Assembly: GCF_018691265.1 (NCBI RefSeq)
Contig: NW_024881329.1
Location: 2,108,001 to 2,172,000 of the forward strand
Origin: Tyto alba
Lineage: Eukaryota; Chordata; Aves; Strigiformes; Tytonidae
Reading direction: 5' to 3'
Length of the DNA stretch: 64,000 nt
This document shows positions 14,701-25,200 of the stretch, piece by piece; the first letter of the stretch is position 1; each line of letters begins with the position of its first letter. The position numbers and the translations under genes were made by a program. The notes beneath the pieces were generated by a model. It did no database searches and was not told where the DNA came from. It worked only from the letters and a program-made list of their open reading frames with translations.

Positions 14701-15173
14701 ATAGAGATTTTATCAAAGTTAACTCAGGGCTGAAAATAAGTTTTGGGTGGTAAGTCTCCTGTTTTCTGAAGGAGTGGTGGTAGAGAGTCTTTAGACTTTT
14801 CTATAACATTTATTCCTTTTAAAGAAAAATTTTGGACGACACTTTGCTGTTAAAGCCTAAAAATATAAGAGCAGTGGTAACTCAACAGGGGTTTGAAGAT
14901 ATTCTCCAGCTGATGATTTGAAAAAGCTGTATCACTCGGTGGCTGGCTGCCTCTGAATGTTTTAACTTGAGGTCTTTTTCCTACCAAATCTTACAAAAAG
15001 GTTAAGAGATAACTGGTAGCTTTCGCTAGTTGTCTGTGCGTTTGTTTAATGCCAAACTGTTTCACATGTAAATAAAATTTTATGTTCTTTTTCAGATGTA
15101 TAGGCTCACACTACGAACAAGTAAAGAAGCTGTATCTCAGAGATTATGTGAATTGCTGTCAGAACAGTTTTAA
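308..15173 (+). CDS. AP2A2: AP-2 complex subunit alpha-2 (3' two-thirds of gene, 15 coding exons)
   Basis: This is the large alpha subunit of the AP-2 clathrin adaptor, which binds PtdIns(4,5)P2, cargo dileucine signals and endocytic accessory proteins at the plasma membrane. The exons I define are 308-476, 1630-1767, 2999-3181, 4197-4294, 4468-4699, 5533-5706, 7614-7777, 9519-9596, 10502-10584, 11324-11413, 12203-12326, 13137-13253, 13447-13516, 14150-14284 and 15096-15173. Joined, they total 1,933 nt and read through without a stop to TAA at 15171-15173. The protein matches the known alpha-adaptin nearly residue for residue (for example [19 protein letters not shown] and [20 protein letters not shown]). 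The 5' part, roughly the first 295 residues, lies left of the window. Introns are AT-rich and hold nothing I recognise apart from the unusual one at 11414-12202. Paralogue AP2A1 is excluded by ear-domain residues closer to A2, such as [20 protein letters not shown]. Confidence 0.97.
7614..9596 (+). CDS. AP2A2: AP2A2 hinge exons
   Basis: Two exons (7614-7777 and 9519-9596) encode the low-complexity Ser/Pro/Ala/Asp-rich hinge that links trunk to appendage ([16 protein letters not shown], then [20 protein letters not shown]). The first starts in phase 0 after CCCTAG and ends in phase 2 before GTAATT. The second begins after GAACTAG and ends in phase 2 before GTAAGC. The DLLGLG run resembles a clathrin-box-like motif, but that is inference. 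The 1.9-kb intron before the hinge (5707-7613) and the 1.7-kb one inside it (7778-9518) show no gene or element I recognise. Confidence 0.93.
10502..15173 (+). CDS. AP2A2: AP2A2 appendage (ear) domain exons
   Basis: Seven exons (10502-10584, 11324-11413, 12203-12326, 13137-13253, 13447-13516, 14150-14284, 15096-15173) encode the alpha-appendage: a beta-sandwich followed by a platform subdomain that recruits epsin, amphiphysin, Eps15 and similar partners. Visible landmarks are [15 protein letters not shown], the FFQRWKQL segment containing the platform tryptophan known to bind DPF/FxDxF peptides, and the C-terminal [19 protein letters not shown]. The protein ends in ELLSEQF, as expected for the family. 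The intron between the second and third of these exons has non-canonical ends and is listed separately. Confidence 0.96.
11414..12202 (+). other. AP2A2: Candidate U12-type (minor spliceosome) AT-AT intron in AP2A2
   Basis: The upstream exon ends at 11413 and the intron opens with ATATCCTT (11414-11421), a perfect match to the U12 AT-type 5' splice-site consensus. There is no GT donor in frame here. Near the 3' end, TTCCTTAAG (12184-12192) matches eight of nine bases of the U12 branch-site consensus. The only junction that restores the alpha-adaptin frame (LNLQTKP) starts the next exon at 12203, about 11 nt after the branch A, leaving AT as the last two intron bases. The junction codon A+GC gives Ser, where mammalian AP2A2 has Asn. 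U12 introns with AT-AC, AT-AG and rarer AT-AT ends are known. Which adaptor genes carry them I cannot confirm from memory. Confidence 0.82.
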
Positions 15174-15227
15174 TATTAACCATGTCAGTTTTGGTTTTTC
15201 CATTTATATCACTGTCATCATACTGCA

Positions 15228-15233
15228 AATAAA
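15228..15233 (+). terminator. AP2A2: Proximal poly(A) signal AATAAA for AP2A2
   Basis: This canonical hexamer lies 55 nt past the AP2A2 stop codon and is followed by T-rich and GT-containing sequence. It would give a very short 3'UTR, so it may be an alternative site. Confidence 0.5.
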
Positions 15234-17711
15234 TGTCTTGTACATCACTGTCTGAGTACTGCAATGTTAACCAATGCCAGCTCCCTGCCTTAATAGGACT
15301 TGACCCTTGTTTGAAATTAAGATTATAAAATGTACAGTACATGGAAGTGACTTTTTACATTAAAAATGGCTTTTAGTGTGTTACACAAAGGGTGGGAGGG
15401 CTGTCTTGTGCTCCTTTTTTTGCAGAGGTCAGGCTTTTAAACTTGTTAAAGGGAAATTGATTTAGAAATGGTAACCAAGGATTTCAACTGGAAATGGCCA
15501 GTAACGTTCTGCCTTGGTGCCTTTAACAGGTACTCCCTCTGCCCTGAGCTGAAGGAAACCAAGGTAATGCTGCTCAGTAAGGTGAATTCAGATGTTAATG
15601 TAGAGTCAAAACTTCGTGAAGTTGAACATTGCCACAGGTCTTGTAGTGGGTGGAAGGGCAGATTCCAGGATACGTTTGAATCTGATTCACGTGAACATTT
15701 ATGTTGATTGTCACTGATATTTGTATTTGAAAAATGCCACAGGACCCGAGTCTTAAAGAATGAATCTTGTAATCCTTTACATCTTAATGTTTCCTGATCT
15801 TTGTAAAGTGGATTGAATGCCTCAAATGAGGTGAGCTTCTCTGGTAGGTGGTGAGTGAGTACATGCTTGTTCGGTTTGACTAGCAATGAAGTTAAATATT
15901 CTGTTCTGTGTTTTTTCTGTTTCCCATCAGACTTTATCACATCATTAGGACTGCAGAGTCTGGTATTGTATAAAAGGAGAAGTGGGAAGAAATGGGCCCT
16001 TGAAGGGCTGTAAGGCATGTACTCTTTCAGATGAAAATGTAATTTTAAACAATATTCTTTTCCCCAGTGTACAGAAATGTTAAAGCTCGAGAGGCTGAGT
16101 AACTGATATCTGCACAGTTTCTTGTCTGGCGGTGGCAGTAAAAATATCCACCGGGGTGTAGGAGACTTGTGGTGAGGCCAAGAGAAGGCCCAAAAATGTT
16201 CAGCTGTTACAGTGGCTTTCGCAACCGAAGCCTTTGCAGCTCGTTCCACATGGGCGAACGCCCTGCAGCTTCCCTGCAGAAGTGAGTGGACGCGACTTCG
16301 GCTCACGCTCTCTGAGCCTTGAGCTACAGCAAAGGCTGCTAAGAGAAAGCAGGTGAGGTAGTGCAGTTAGAAACTGCGGGCGGTTGTCGGCGGGTACTAC
16401 AGGTCACGATGAACTAAGCTGAGGAGTGAACCTCGGATGGAGATCTCCTCAAGGTTATTTAAAGGAAGCCCGGGACTGCTGTCTCACAACACAAACAGCC
16501 AGGCGTGCCCGTGAAGGAAAGGTTCTGAGTGATAGTGATGATGTTGAAAATACATTTAAATGAGGCTCCTGTCGTGCTGCCCGGTGCACAGCAGGGGACG
16601 GGATTTTACATGATTGAGTGTGCCTTGGCTTTTTTTCCTTCAGTGCTTGGAGTTAAAGTGATGGAACTGGGTTGATTATAATTTGGTTTGGTTGGAGGCT
16701 GGCAATTGTACTTGAGTGCGAGTGAAAAATGAGGAACAAAGGTTTGGCTGTGGTGTGTGGATTTGAGGAGGGTTTTTTGTTGTGGTTTTTTTTCCCCAAA
16801 TGGCTGGTAACTATGGATGTTATGACTGAAAACTTGGCTATAGTCCTGGTCTTTCTGCAAAAGTTCTCTTGGAACAATTGGCCCTTTTATGGCCTTTCAA
16901 GTAGCTAATCAAGACTCTTTGATCACAAACATTGTCTTTGAAAATCTTCAGGAGCAGTTCCTGCAGTCAGGTTGGGCAGATGGCAAAGTGCTGATGGACT
17001 ACCTTGTGTTTTGTCCGTATGTCTCCCTTAGTCCTGTTATCTCAACCGTGCTGTTGGCTGCTACATTAAAAATCTGAAGTGCTGAACTAAAGGGAGTCTT
17101 AGCAAAGACAGGGGAGGAGCTTCTATTTAATTTTTCCCAAATCCTGTTGTATATCTGTCCCCCTGAAAATGTTCTACGCCCTCATTAAAGGACACATTGA
17201 GACACTGCACTACTTTGATTTACTTTGCTTTGGTTCAAACTGTGCTAAAATGTGCATTAAAAATGTGCAAAGGAGGGGGGTAAGGGAAAGTGTCTTTTCA
17301 GTGGTGACTGTGTTAAACTTATGACTGTTCACACTTTGTATTAAATGTCAGCTCAATGAAGCCGTGGGCAGAAAAGTGAACAAATTAAGGAAAAATACTT
17401 GATTATTTTTTTTTTCTTTTTTTGTGAATGATGGTTAACTTACCAAAGTGATGTATCCTGTCAAGCAAAGTAATTTCTGCAGTAAACAGTGTTATTGTTT
17501 TTAAGTACAGTATTTTCAGGCATTGACATGTGAAAATAACTGAATAGCAAAACAGGTAGCATATGTTCATTCTTGACCTACACTCCAGTATGTAACATTT
17601 ATGGTGATTGTCTTATTTGTACAAAACAAAGTTCTGTCAAATTAAGTGAAGAATTTTCATATAGGAGACTATATATTAGACTATATTCATCAGAAGAACG
17701 TATTAAGACTA

Positions 17712-17717
17712 AATAAA
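17712..17717 (+). terminator. AP2A2: Distal poly(A) signal AATAAA for AP2A2
   Basis: This canonical hexamer is followed within about 30 nt by a T-run and a GT-rich stretch (TTTTTGTCTGGGGGCATGG at 17749-17767), the usual downstream element. It would give a 3'UTR near 2.5 kb. Confidence 0.5.
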
Positions 17718-17735
17718 TGATTAGAACAGTAATCA

Positions 17736-18890
17736 AACTGTCCTTTTTTTTTTTTGTCTGGGGGCATGGAAGTGTAAAGAATACTTGCATGAAATGGTTG
17801 TTGTGGAACAACAGTTTATGTGTAATAGTAAATTCTTTTCTGCAAACTACTGGTGGCTTGTGTTCAGTTGAGTCTGCAGATCATTTCTTCCCCAAGGAGT
17901 TTGTTTATGGCTTTTTTGTTGGTGTGTTTGGTCACATGTTATGAATAATCTGCTGTAAAAAAAAAAAAAAAAAACCTGATGTAAAATCTCTTTTCCTATT
18001 GTGTTTAACAAGAGTACATGCTGCAGTGAACTGGTGTAACTGCGGTATGGTTGGGGCTATGAAGCACACACCTGTATTACACACAGGCAGGACTGGTACA
18101 GAAAAAAAGTTGACATCACTACATCGCTGTAAAAGAAGAGCATCTAATCTGCTGAATAACCTCACTCAAGCTTTAAATGTATGCTTCACGTCCTTAATAC
18201 TTCTCTAAAACTTGCTAAAAGAAAACAAAAATACCTGGGCACTATGAGCTTTTGTGCATTCATCCAACCTTTTCTTAAATGAACTGCAAACGACGACTAC
18301 TCTCTGCTAGCAGCAGGTAGAAACAGCTTGAGGGAACTGCCTGTGTCCTGTTAGACACACAGGGCCTTTGCTTTCTTGCAGAGAAATGCCCTGCAAATTT
18401 CTGCTTTGTCCAGAAGCCACGCCATGTCCGTGTTAGTGACGATTCTAGAAATGTCCCACCACATGAAGGGTGCGTGTAGGAACCTCACAGGTAGGTCTCT
18501 GTTCGTGTAGCACCTTGCTTCGACAGCGGCTGCAGATGGGTGACAAGCACAGGCTTCCAAAGCAAAGGGAACAGGTCACCTTACTGTCTTTTTTTTTTTT
18601 TTTTTCTCAGTGCAGTAATGGGCTATTCCACAGGTCCTAGTTCAGCTGCAGTGAACCTGACTATTTTCAGTTAAAACAATTGGTCAAATAATGAGAAGTA
18701 TGTTAGCAAATTCAATTCCTTCTATTTTATTTGAAAGTCAAATTTCTGTTATTGCACAGTATATAGGCCAGTTTGTAGCCTCTGGTTAAATACCACCCTG
18801 AGCAAGCCAGATGCTCTGACACGGTCTTCCTTCCTCCTCCCCTTCCCCCCTGCCCATTCTTTTTTTTCCCCCCCTGCAGCCCCCTTCTGA
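17736..18890. other. Intergenic spacer between convergent AP2A2 and MUC6
   Basis: I see no coding exon, RNA gene or transposon in this ~1.1 kb. It holds poly-A/T tracts at 17957-17975 and 18590-18606. The two genes meet tail to tail here, the same orientation as in mammals. Confidence 0.55.
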
Positions 18891-18900
18891 TCAGGAATAA

Positions 18901-18906
18901 TTTATT
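18901..18906 (-). terminator. MUC6: Candidate poly(A) signal AATAAA for MUC6
   Basis: On the minus strand AATAAA lies about 185 nt after the MUC6 stop codon at 19091. A second minus-strand AATAAA occurs at 18726-18731. Either would give a 3'UTR of a few hundred bases. Confidence 0.5.
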
Positions 18907-19090
18907 GGTTGACTTCATTGATACTCCAGGTAGCTGCTCGGGAAGCCTGGCTGTAAGGCTAGCCTGTGTTATCAGTACGAGAGAACTCCTGGCAATGAGC
19001 TCTCACCGTGGATCCATTCAAATTGTGATCAGTGTTTAATTAAAAAAAAAAAAAAGAAAAATTGGTATCTGAGGCCATTTGGAGGTTTGG

Positions 19091-19268
19091 CTAGTGTGTG
19101 CAGCTGTCAAAGTTACAATCACAGCCACTAAATACAATTATTTCTGTAATGAGCATTTTTCCAGGCTTATCTGGGTCTTTGCATGGCAGTTGGATTTCCT
19201 TCTTCAGCAGCTGAAGTGGCCTACAGCAGCCGCAGACTGTGCTGACCATCATCTTCTCAACATTCAAC
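19091..19268 (-). CDS. MUC6: MUC6 last coding exon, cystine-knot exon 2 with stop
   Basis: This 178-nt exon starts after TTCAAACAG with one base completing Lys, and ends at TAG (19091-19093). It encodes [18 protein letters not shown], then [16 protein letters not shown]. The CxCC, LPC and CxC spacing is the diagnostic second half of the cystine knot and parallels the MUC6 C-terminus. It is short and was located by searching the minus strand for the CxCC pattern. Confidence 0.93.
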
Positions 19269-22200
19269 CTGTTTGAAAGAGAGGGAAGGATTTGTATACA
19301 ACATTTTAGGCTTACAGCTTTTCAAGTATTTGAACATTTTTTTTTTTTTTTTCTTATGGTGGAACATTTAGAGGAAAGAGCACAGCCCCTAGAGTTTAAT
19401 GGTTCTGTCAACTACAGAACTACAAACAGTGCAGCAGTTGAGTGTTTTAAGTTCTCATGGTGACTGCTGCAGGAGTTCGGGTGTACTAAGCCTCTGCCTT
19501 CCATTTTAAGACTGAATTTGCAAAGAGTTTATAGCTATTACGCCTCAGACCTCACTGGAAAACTAAGGATTTTATTTCCCCATTCCTTTTGCACTTACTA
19601 AAATCATACAGTAGCTATATACTTAAATTTTTTTACAGCTGTGCACCGGACTACTTAGAGGTTGCACCAGGTCTCTGGTATGATCTGTTAACAAGGATTC
19701 CAAATTGTGTGGGTTCCTTTTGCACAGCTCATGGAGGAAGGAAAATCCCTTTCTTCCTCTGAACCCTCAGCACCAGAATCTGGGCTGATGACTGCATAAT
19801 GCAAACCCTGGGCTCTGAGGTCAGTTAACAAAGTAGTAGTAGACTTGCATGTATCTTGCTGGATTAACAGGAATAAAACACAGATTGGTGAAGTGATATC
19901 TTGAATAAGCAAGTGAGACTGAGATTCTCTTCTGATAGTCCTGTTATGCTATTAGAGTGTTGCTTTTCTGACCATGTTCAGCCAACTGTGCTGCTGGACT
20001 TGCTCCTATCTTTTTTTCTTTTTTTTTTTTTTTTTTGTCAGTGGGAGGTTGTATACATGCAGGCTAGAATTCAGCTATGGGAACAAGAGAGTTATGGAAA
20101 AAAATATTTTTGTAGAAATCTCTGTAAAGGGGAGAAGACTCTGCTTGGTTTCAGTTAAAACTTTTTAAACCACAACTTTCTTTAGTGATTGTGATGAACC
20201 TTTATAACTCAAAATCTTCCTCCGGGCTTCACAGCTCTTCTGAAAACTCTCAAGATACAAAGTCAGTCACTTGGTTTTAAAAATGCTGGGGCACACCTGA
20301 ACTCACTTTGAAGGGATAGCTTTTACCTTCAGGGTTAATTTAAATGAGTTATTGCAAAAGCAAACCCTTTCATTGCTTTCCTGTTCTTGAACATTGTATT
20401 TGCTTGGATTGATGGGAATATAACAATTGAATTTTTTTTCCCAGATAACCGTGTACTTTGTAATACTGCTGCAGTGAGTTTAGTTTTTTTGAAGCCTTGA
20501 TTCTGAGTTGATTGTCTCCTAGTGAGCAAGCAGAACTGCACAGCCTGAGGCAGCACACTTGTAACTATAAATTAAATATCCTTGAATTACACTGTTAGGA
20601 TAACATTATAAGTCAACTGAAGTGATATTATGTATTCAGGTGAAATAAATTTCTTATTTTGCTGTGTTGGCTATTTGAAAATAGGTATTTGTAGTCTAGC
20701 TGATCTTTTCCATCTTAAAAAAAAAAAAAAAAAAAGCCCCCAAACTGCAGCATTGATGTCTGGTGTTTTGTTTTTGTTTTTGTGTTTTTTTCTAAAAAAA
20801 AACTTAAGTGAGACAACTTTCCTTGTTTAAACTGTAAATCCCCATGTACTGAATGAGCTTATTACTGTTGTTTCTAGTTAGCTGGCTTACACTGCAACAC
20901 CATATTCTTGGGCAGATGCTGACCACATTTTTCTCCCCGAATTATAAAGGAGTGGTAGTTAACAGGTATCGCTGCTCAGGAGATGGCCAAATAAGAACAA
21001 GAAAGAAGTTTAGTTGAGAGACTGTATGGTACTATCCTTACTTTGTTGAAGATGGACAGGATCCTTCACATCGGCTTACAGTGACGTTTGTAGAACAGCC
21101 TTTGTAAGTTATGTTTTCTTCATACTTGAGTTCTCTGCAAGGCTCTGTCAAATGTAAAAAGACAAAAAGTACAGCAGAAATTCTTAGTCTTCTCAAGGGA
21201 CCTTTGCTGGATGCCAAAGCCTCCATACTGGGTTTCATGGAAAACCATTCCATTCCTAGTGCATGAGTCGATTAACAAGTCACAAGTGAGTAAGACCGCA
21301 ATAAAAGGTTTTAAACCAGGCCCTGAAGCTGCGTGAGGTAGTTACCCTGGAGGACAACTAAGAAAATGCAAGTCTCTGGAATTAGAAATGAGGAAAAAAA
21401 AAAAAAAAAAAATCCTGTTAAGAATATAATGCAAATTCAGTCCAGCAGGACAAAACTAATCCACTGATGAGAACAGAGAGATGCAAATAAAACCAGCTGG
21501 CTAATCCTGGTGGAATTACTTCTGGCTCTCAGACTTTGTGTTAGATTTTCCTTGCTTGAAAAATGCTTAATTGATTCATTTTAAGGATTGATTGATTGAT
21601 TTATAGACAGCCAGAAGTTCAACTGAAATGCCTGCCTGAACTCTGTCTTTTCTTACTAGATAGAACACATAATGCTACATAGCAGGTAAAGATTAAAGGT
21701 ATTGATCTTGCGTTTTCTCCTGACCTGAAACAAGACACTAAGCAGTAACACACAATTTTAAAGATTGCTTTTGAAATTCATGTTAAGGAGAACAAAGATG
21801 TTGAATACTATGAAGGTAATTCATGCACCTCTCATGCTGCCCTTTTGGGCACATTCAGGTTCCCTGCTTGAAGAAGGGTTACGGGTCAAACCTGCACATT
21901 GTTGTGGGGAAGGCTCAGTTAATACTGTAGTAGGAATGTGAGAATTTGTCACTGGAAAATAAGGTGACTAATAACTGGACACTAGACTAATGTACTATAC
22001 CTGTATCTCATAAATGAAAAGCTAGGAGCTGGACTAGTATTTAAATTTTCTTTCTGAACTGAAAGGTATTGTTAATGTTCTGCAAGACTGAAAAGTACCA
22101 GAAATGCTCAGTTTAGGGCTGAAAAATGTGCAGAGGAAGGAGAACAACTTGTTTGCTACTTTCTGAACTCATGAAATAAATACTGAGAGGTGTACTGCCT

Positions 22201-25200
22201 GTTGCCTCCAAGGAATAAACCCTGTAAGAGTATGGTTGGGGAGATACTGTCCTGAAGCACTTTAAAAAAAAAATGCAAACAGAATCTAGAGCTAGGACCA
22301 AAACCATAATTATACTGGGGCGAATCTTCCTGCTTATGTGAGGGTTCCTGCTTGGATTCCCATTCTGTGAGGTGAAAATTAAGAGGATGCAGGGAAAGCG
22401 GGGTCAGAGGGAGCGGGGCAAGAGAAAGAATCCCTCGGGTCAAGCTGTCATATCCCGATGCTCACGCAATCGGTCAATTTGAAAGTCCTTTCTTTTCAAA
22501 AAACCTGAAACCAGCCCCTTTGGTACTGCAATCCCTGTGTGACAGTGGGGGGAAGGACAGGCGCTGCGGTCGGTCGCTTGCGCTGCAGGTTCCGCCGTGC
22601 CTTGTGGGGGAGGTGACTGACCTGTACAAGCCACGCTCTGCTGGTGAGATGAACGGTGAAACCAGAGGTGAAAGGTTCTCCCAGAGGCTCCTGCACCCCC
22701 TGTTACATACTGAGCCTCACGTCACCATTTGAGAATAGTAGTTAACCACAAATACTGGTTCCTTAGTTGAGTAATTGGGACCCTTTGTGTAAATCAGCCT
22801 TCTGGGGTAAGACTCGGTGGGTGATGTCTTGGATGGCTTGAGCATGGTGTTCCACTTGGGTCATTTTTTGTTGCTGTTACAGATACGTTTCTGGTTCAGT
22901 TGATCTGGTTGTAATGACGGGATGGAGGATTTTGTGTGAAGAGTCACAACTAAAGAAATAGCATACAGATCTCTGGAAAAATTTTGAACGTGTGCTTCAA
23001 AGATAAGAAAAATAATCTCATTATTAAGCAGTCTAGAAAAGGGCAGGCCTATTAGGACGCTCCTAATTCTTGGAAAAGATAAGGCAAGTGAAAACTGTGA
23101 GTCGTTGGAGGTGAGGTTGCACTTTCTTTAGGAATTAAACGCATAAAAAAAAGAACAAACAGTGAAAGTGATACATGATTACAGAAGGCAACAGGAAAGA
23201 AGGCAGTATGAAATGTCTCAAGTATGCTTTCCAGATAGATTTTTCCTTTGTATGTTGAACTCTTCCAAAAGGGAATGCTAAGTAGCTGAAATTGAGATGT
23301 TAACTCTTCTCTGGGCCCTCAAACAGTGGTTAAAACAAATAAACATACAAAAAAAGACTCACAAAGGAAATCCCCCTTCCATTCACAGCCTGAACAGTGC
23401 GTATGCCATTCTGGTTTATTAGAAGGATTAATCCATGTCCTAGGAAGTGTTGAATAAAAACTCTCTGCCTCAGTGTTCCAAAGACTAAAAACTAGGCCTC
23501 TACTACCCATACAGAATAGTCAAAAATGTATAGATACCTCTTGTATATCCACACCAGTGTTCTTGACTCCTATACTGTGGACTCTAAAGTGGGACAGTTC
23601 CATTTAAAACCAGTAGGGAGGATGTTGCTTTGTGTGATTCCCTTGACAGGAAACTGTGCAGAAATTGTATGTAGAATGTGCTATTCCTTCAGTCAAAATA
23701 TAAAGGTTTTAATTATGCACAGGAGCCCAAAACCATCACTGTACCTTGAAAACTAAGAAAACACTATCCTGGAGAAGAGATACCCCAAAAATGCTCAAGT
23801 GTGCAGAAAGTATGTGAGAACTAAGACGAAGAATACACGGTAAATCAAGAGATAGCCTGTTCATATAAAAGGTACCATTCTTACACTGCTTAACAGGGAT
23901 TGTAACATTAAAAATATAACAGATCTGTGACTCTCCTGATACACTTCGATGTAGACATTAAAAGGTGTGTATCAGGGAAATTGCTGATAATAAATCAAAG
24001 ACTTCAGACAACTACTCTACAGAAAATAATGGCAAAAAGGACAAAATGAAAAGATGGATACCAGTGCATACAAATGGTATCATAGCGAAAGAATATGTAA
24101 TACAAAAATTCATACACTCAAAGAAAAGATGTGCTAAAAACAAAAACATCATATAAGAAAATATATGGATATACTTTACCTTGTGGCACTGTTACTGGTA
24201 CAACAGAAGACAAGGATGTTGAAAGTCTAGAGGTGAAAGAAGGAGAAGACGTAGTGCGGGTAGTGGTTAATGTTGATGTTTGCAAAGAAGTTCTTTCAAA
24301 AGACTCTGTAGAAGCAGTAGTGATAATACTGGGTGCAAAAGTAATTGTTGTAGATAAAACAGTTGGGATCAAAAGTGGAGTGGACTTCACAGCGGTACTG
24401 GTAGGAACTACTACTGCAGATGTTTTCCGATGTGGAGCGAATGTGGTATTTTGGGAGGAAAAATATGCAGTACCAGGAGCAGAACTATGAACGGACGTAG
24501 TGAGAGTGGTCGGCGTGGGCTTGGGGCTGGAGGCTGGGGCAGATGTGGAGGAGACTGTGGAGGTGGCGGCGGCTGGCAGGCGGGTGCTGAGCGGGCTGCT
24601 GGGGGCAGGCGCAGAGCTGGGACTCGCAGACGTCCTTGTCAGAGGGAGTTTGGTGCTGCTGGCGGGGCTGGGCTCTCTGGAGACAGAGGTCCTGGAGGTG
24701 CTGCTGGCGGAGGTGGCGGCGGTGGTCTTGTGCGTGGTCAGAGGCGGCACCGCGTGTGGCACGGTCGTCTCTTTGTGGGTGAAGGCTGCTGGGAGGGAAG
24801 CAGAGGATGACGGTGGGTGGTCAGGAGAAGAGGGGAAGGCAGAGGAGGTGGGCAGAAGGCGCGGGCTGGGCCTTGGGCACAAAACGCAGCCCCATATTGT
24901 GCTGAGTCGTCCTGGGCAGGGTTACTGTGTTTGAATGCGTAATGTGGTTTTTTAATAGCAGGGGAGGGGGCTCTATTGGTGGACCCTTGTGAGAAACTTC
25001 TCAAAGCTCCACCTCTGCACCAAAATTGAGCCAATCAGCTGTGCCCCTGCGATAATGTATTTACGAAGGAACGTGGTGAGGAGTAGTTGGGCTTGTGAGG
25101 AGGAGTTACTGCAGCTGTGTGAACACCAAGGTCAGTGGAGGAATGGAGGAAGAAAGGAGGGTGGAGTTGTGCCAGAGCAGAGACCCCTCTGTATCCTGTG

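Larger units (their letters stand above)
15174..17735 (+). other. AP2A2: AP2A2 3'UTR (extent inferred)
   Basis: Sequence after the TAA stop has no supported coding exon on either strand. Candidate poly(A) signals occur 55 nt after the stop and again about 2.5 kb downstream. The region is mostly AT-rich, with a GC-richer stretch at 16200-16600. The right limit is set by the second signal and is a guess without transcript data. Confidence 0.55.

Noticed and set aside
15446..16306. 286-codon open frame on the minus strand beyond the AP2A2 stop
   Set aside because: It lies antisense in the AP2A2 3'UTR. The composition is unstructured, no domain is recognisable, and no neighbouring exon with matching phase is visible.
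20840..20930. Minus-strand [13 protein letters not shown] as the second cystine-knot exon
   Set aside because: Cys spacing is wrong for the CxCC pattern, and the true exon with CGCC, LPC and CxC was found at 19091-19268 with matching phase.
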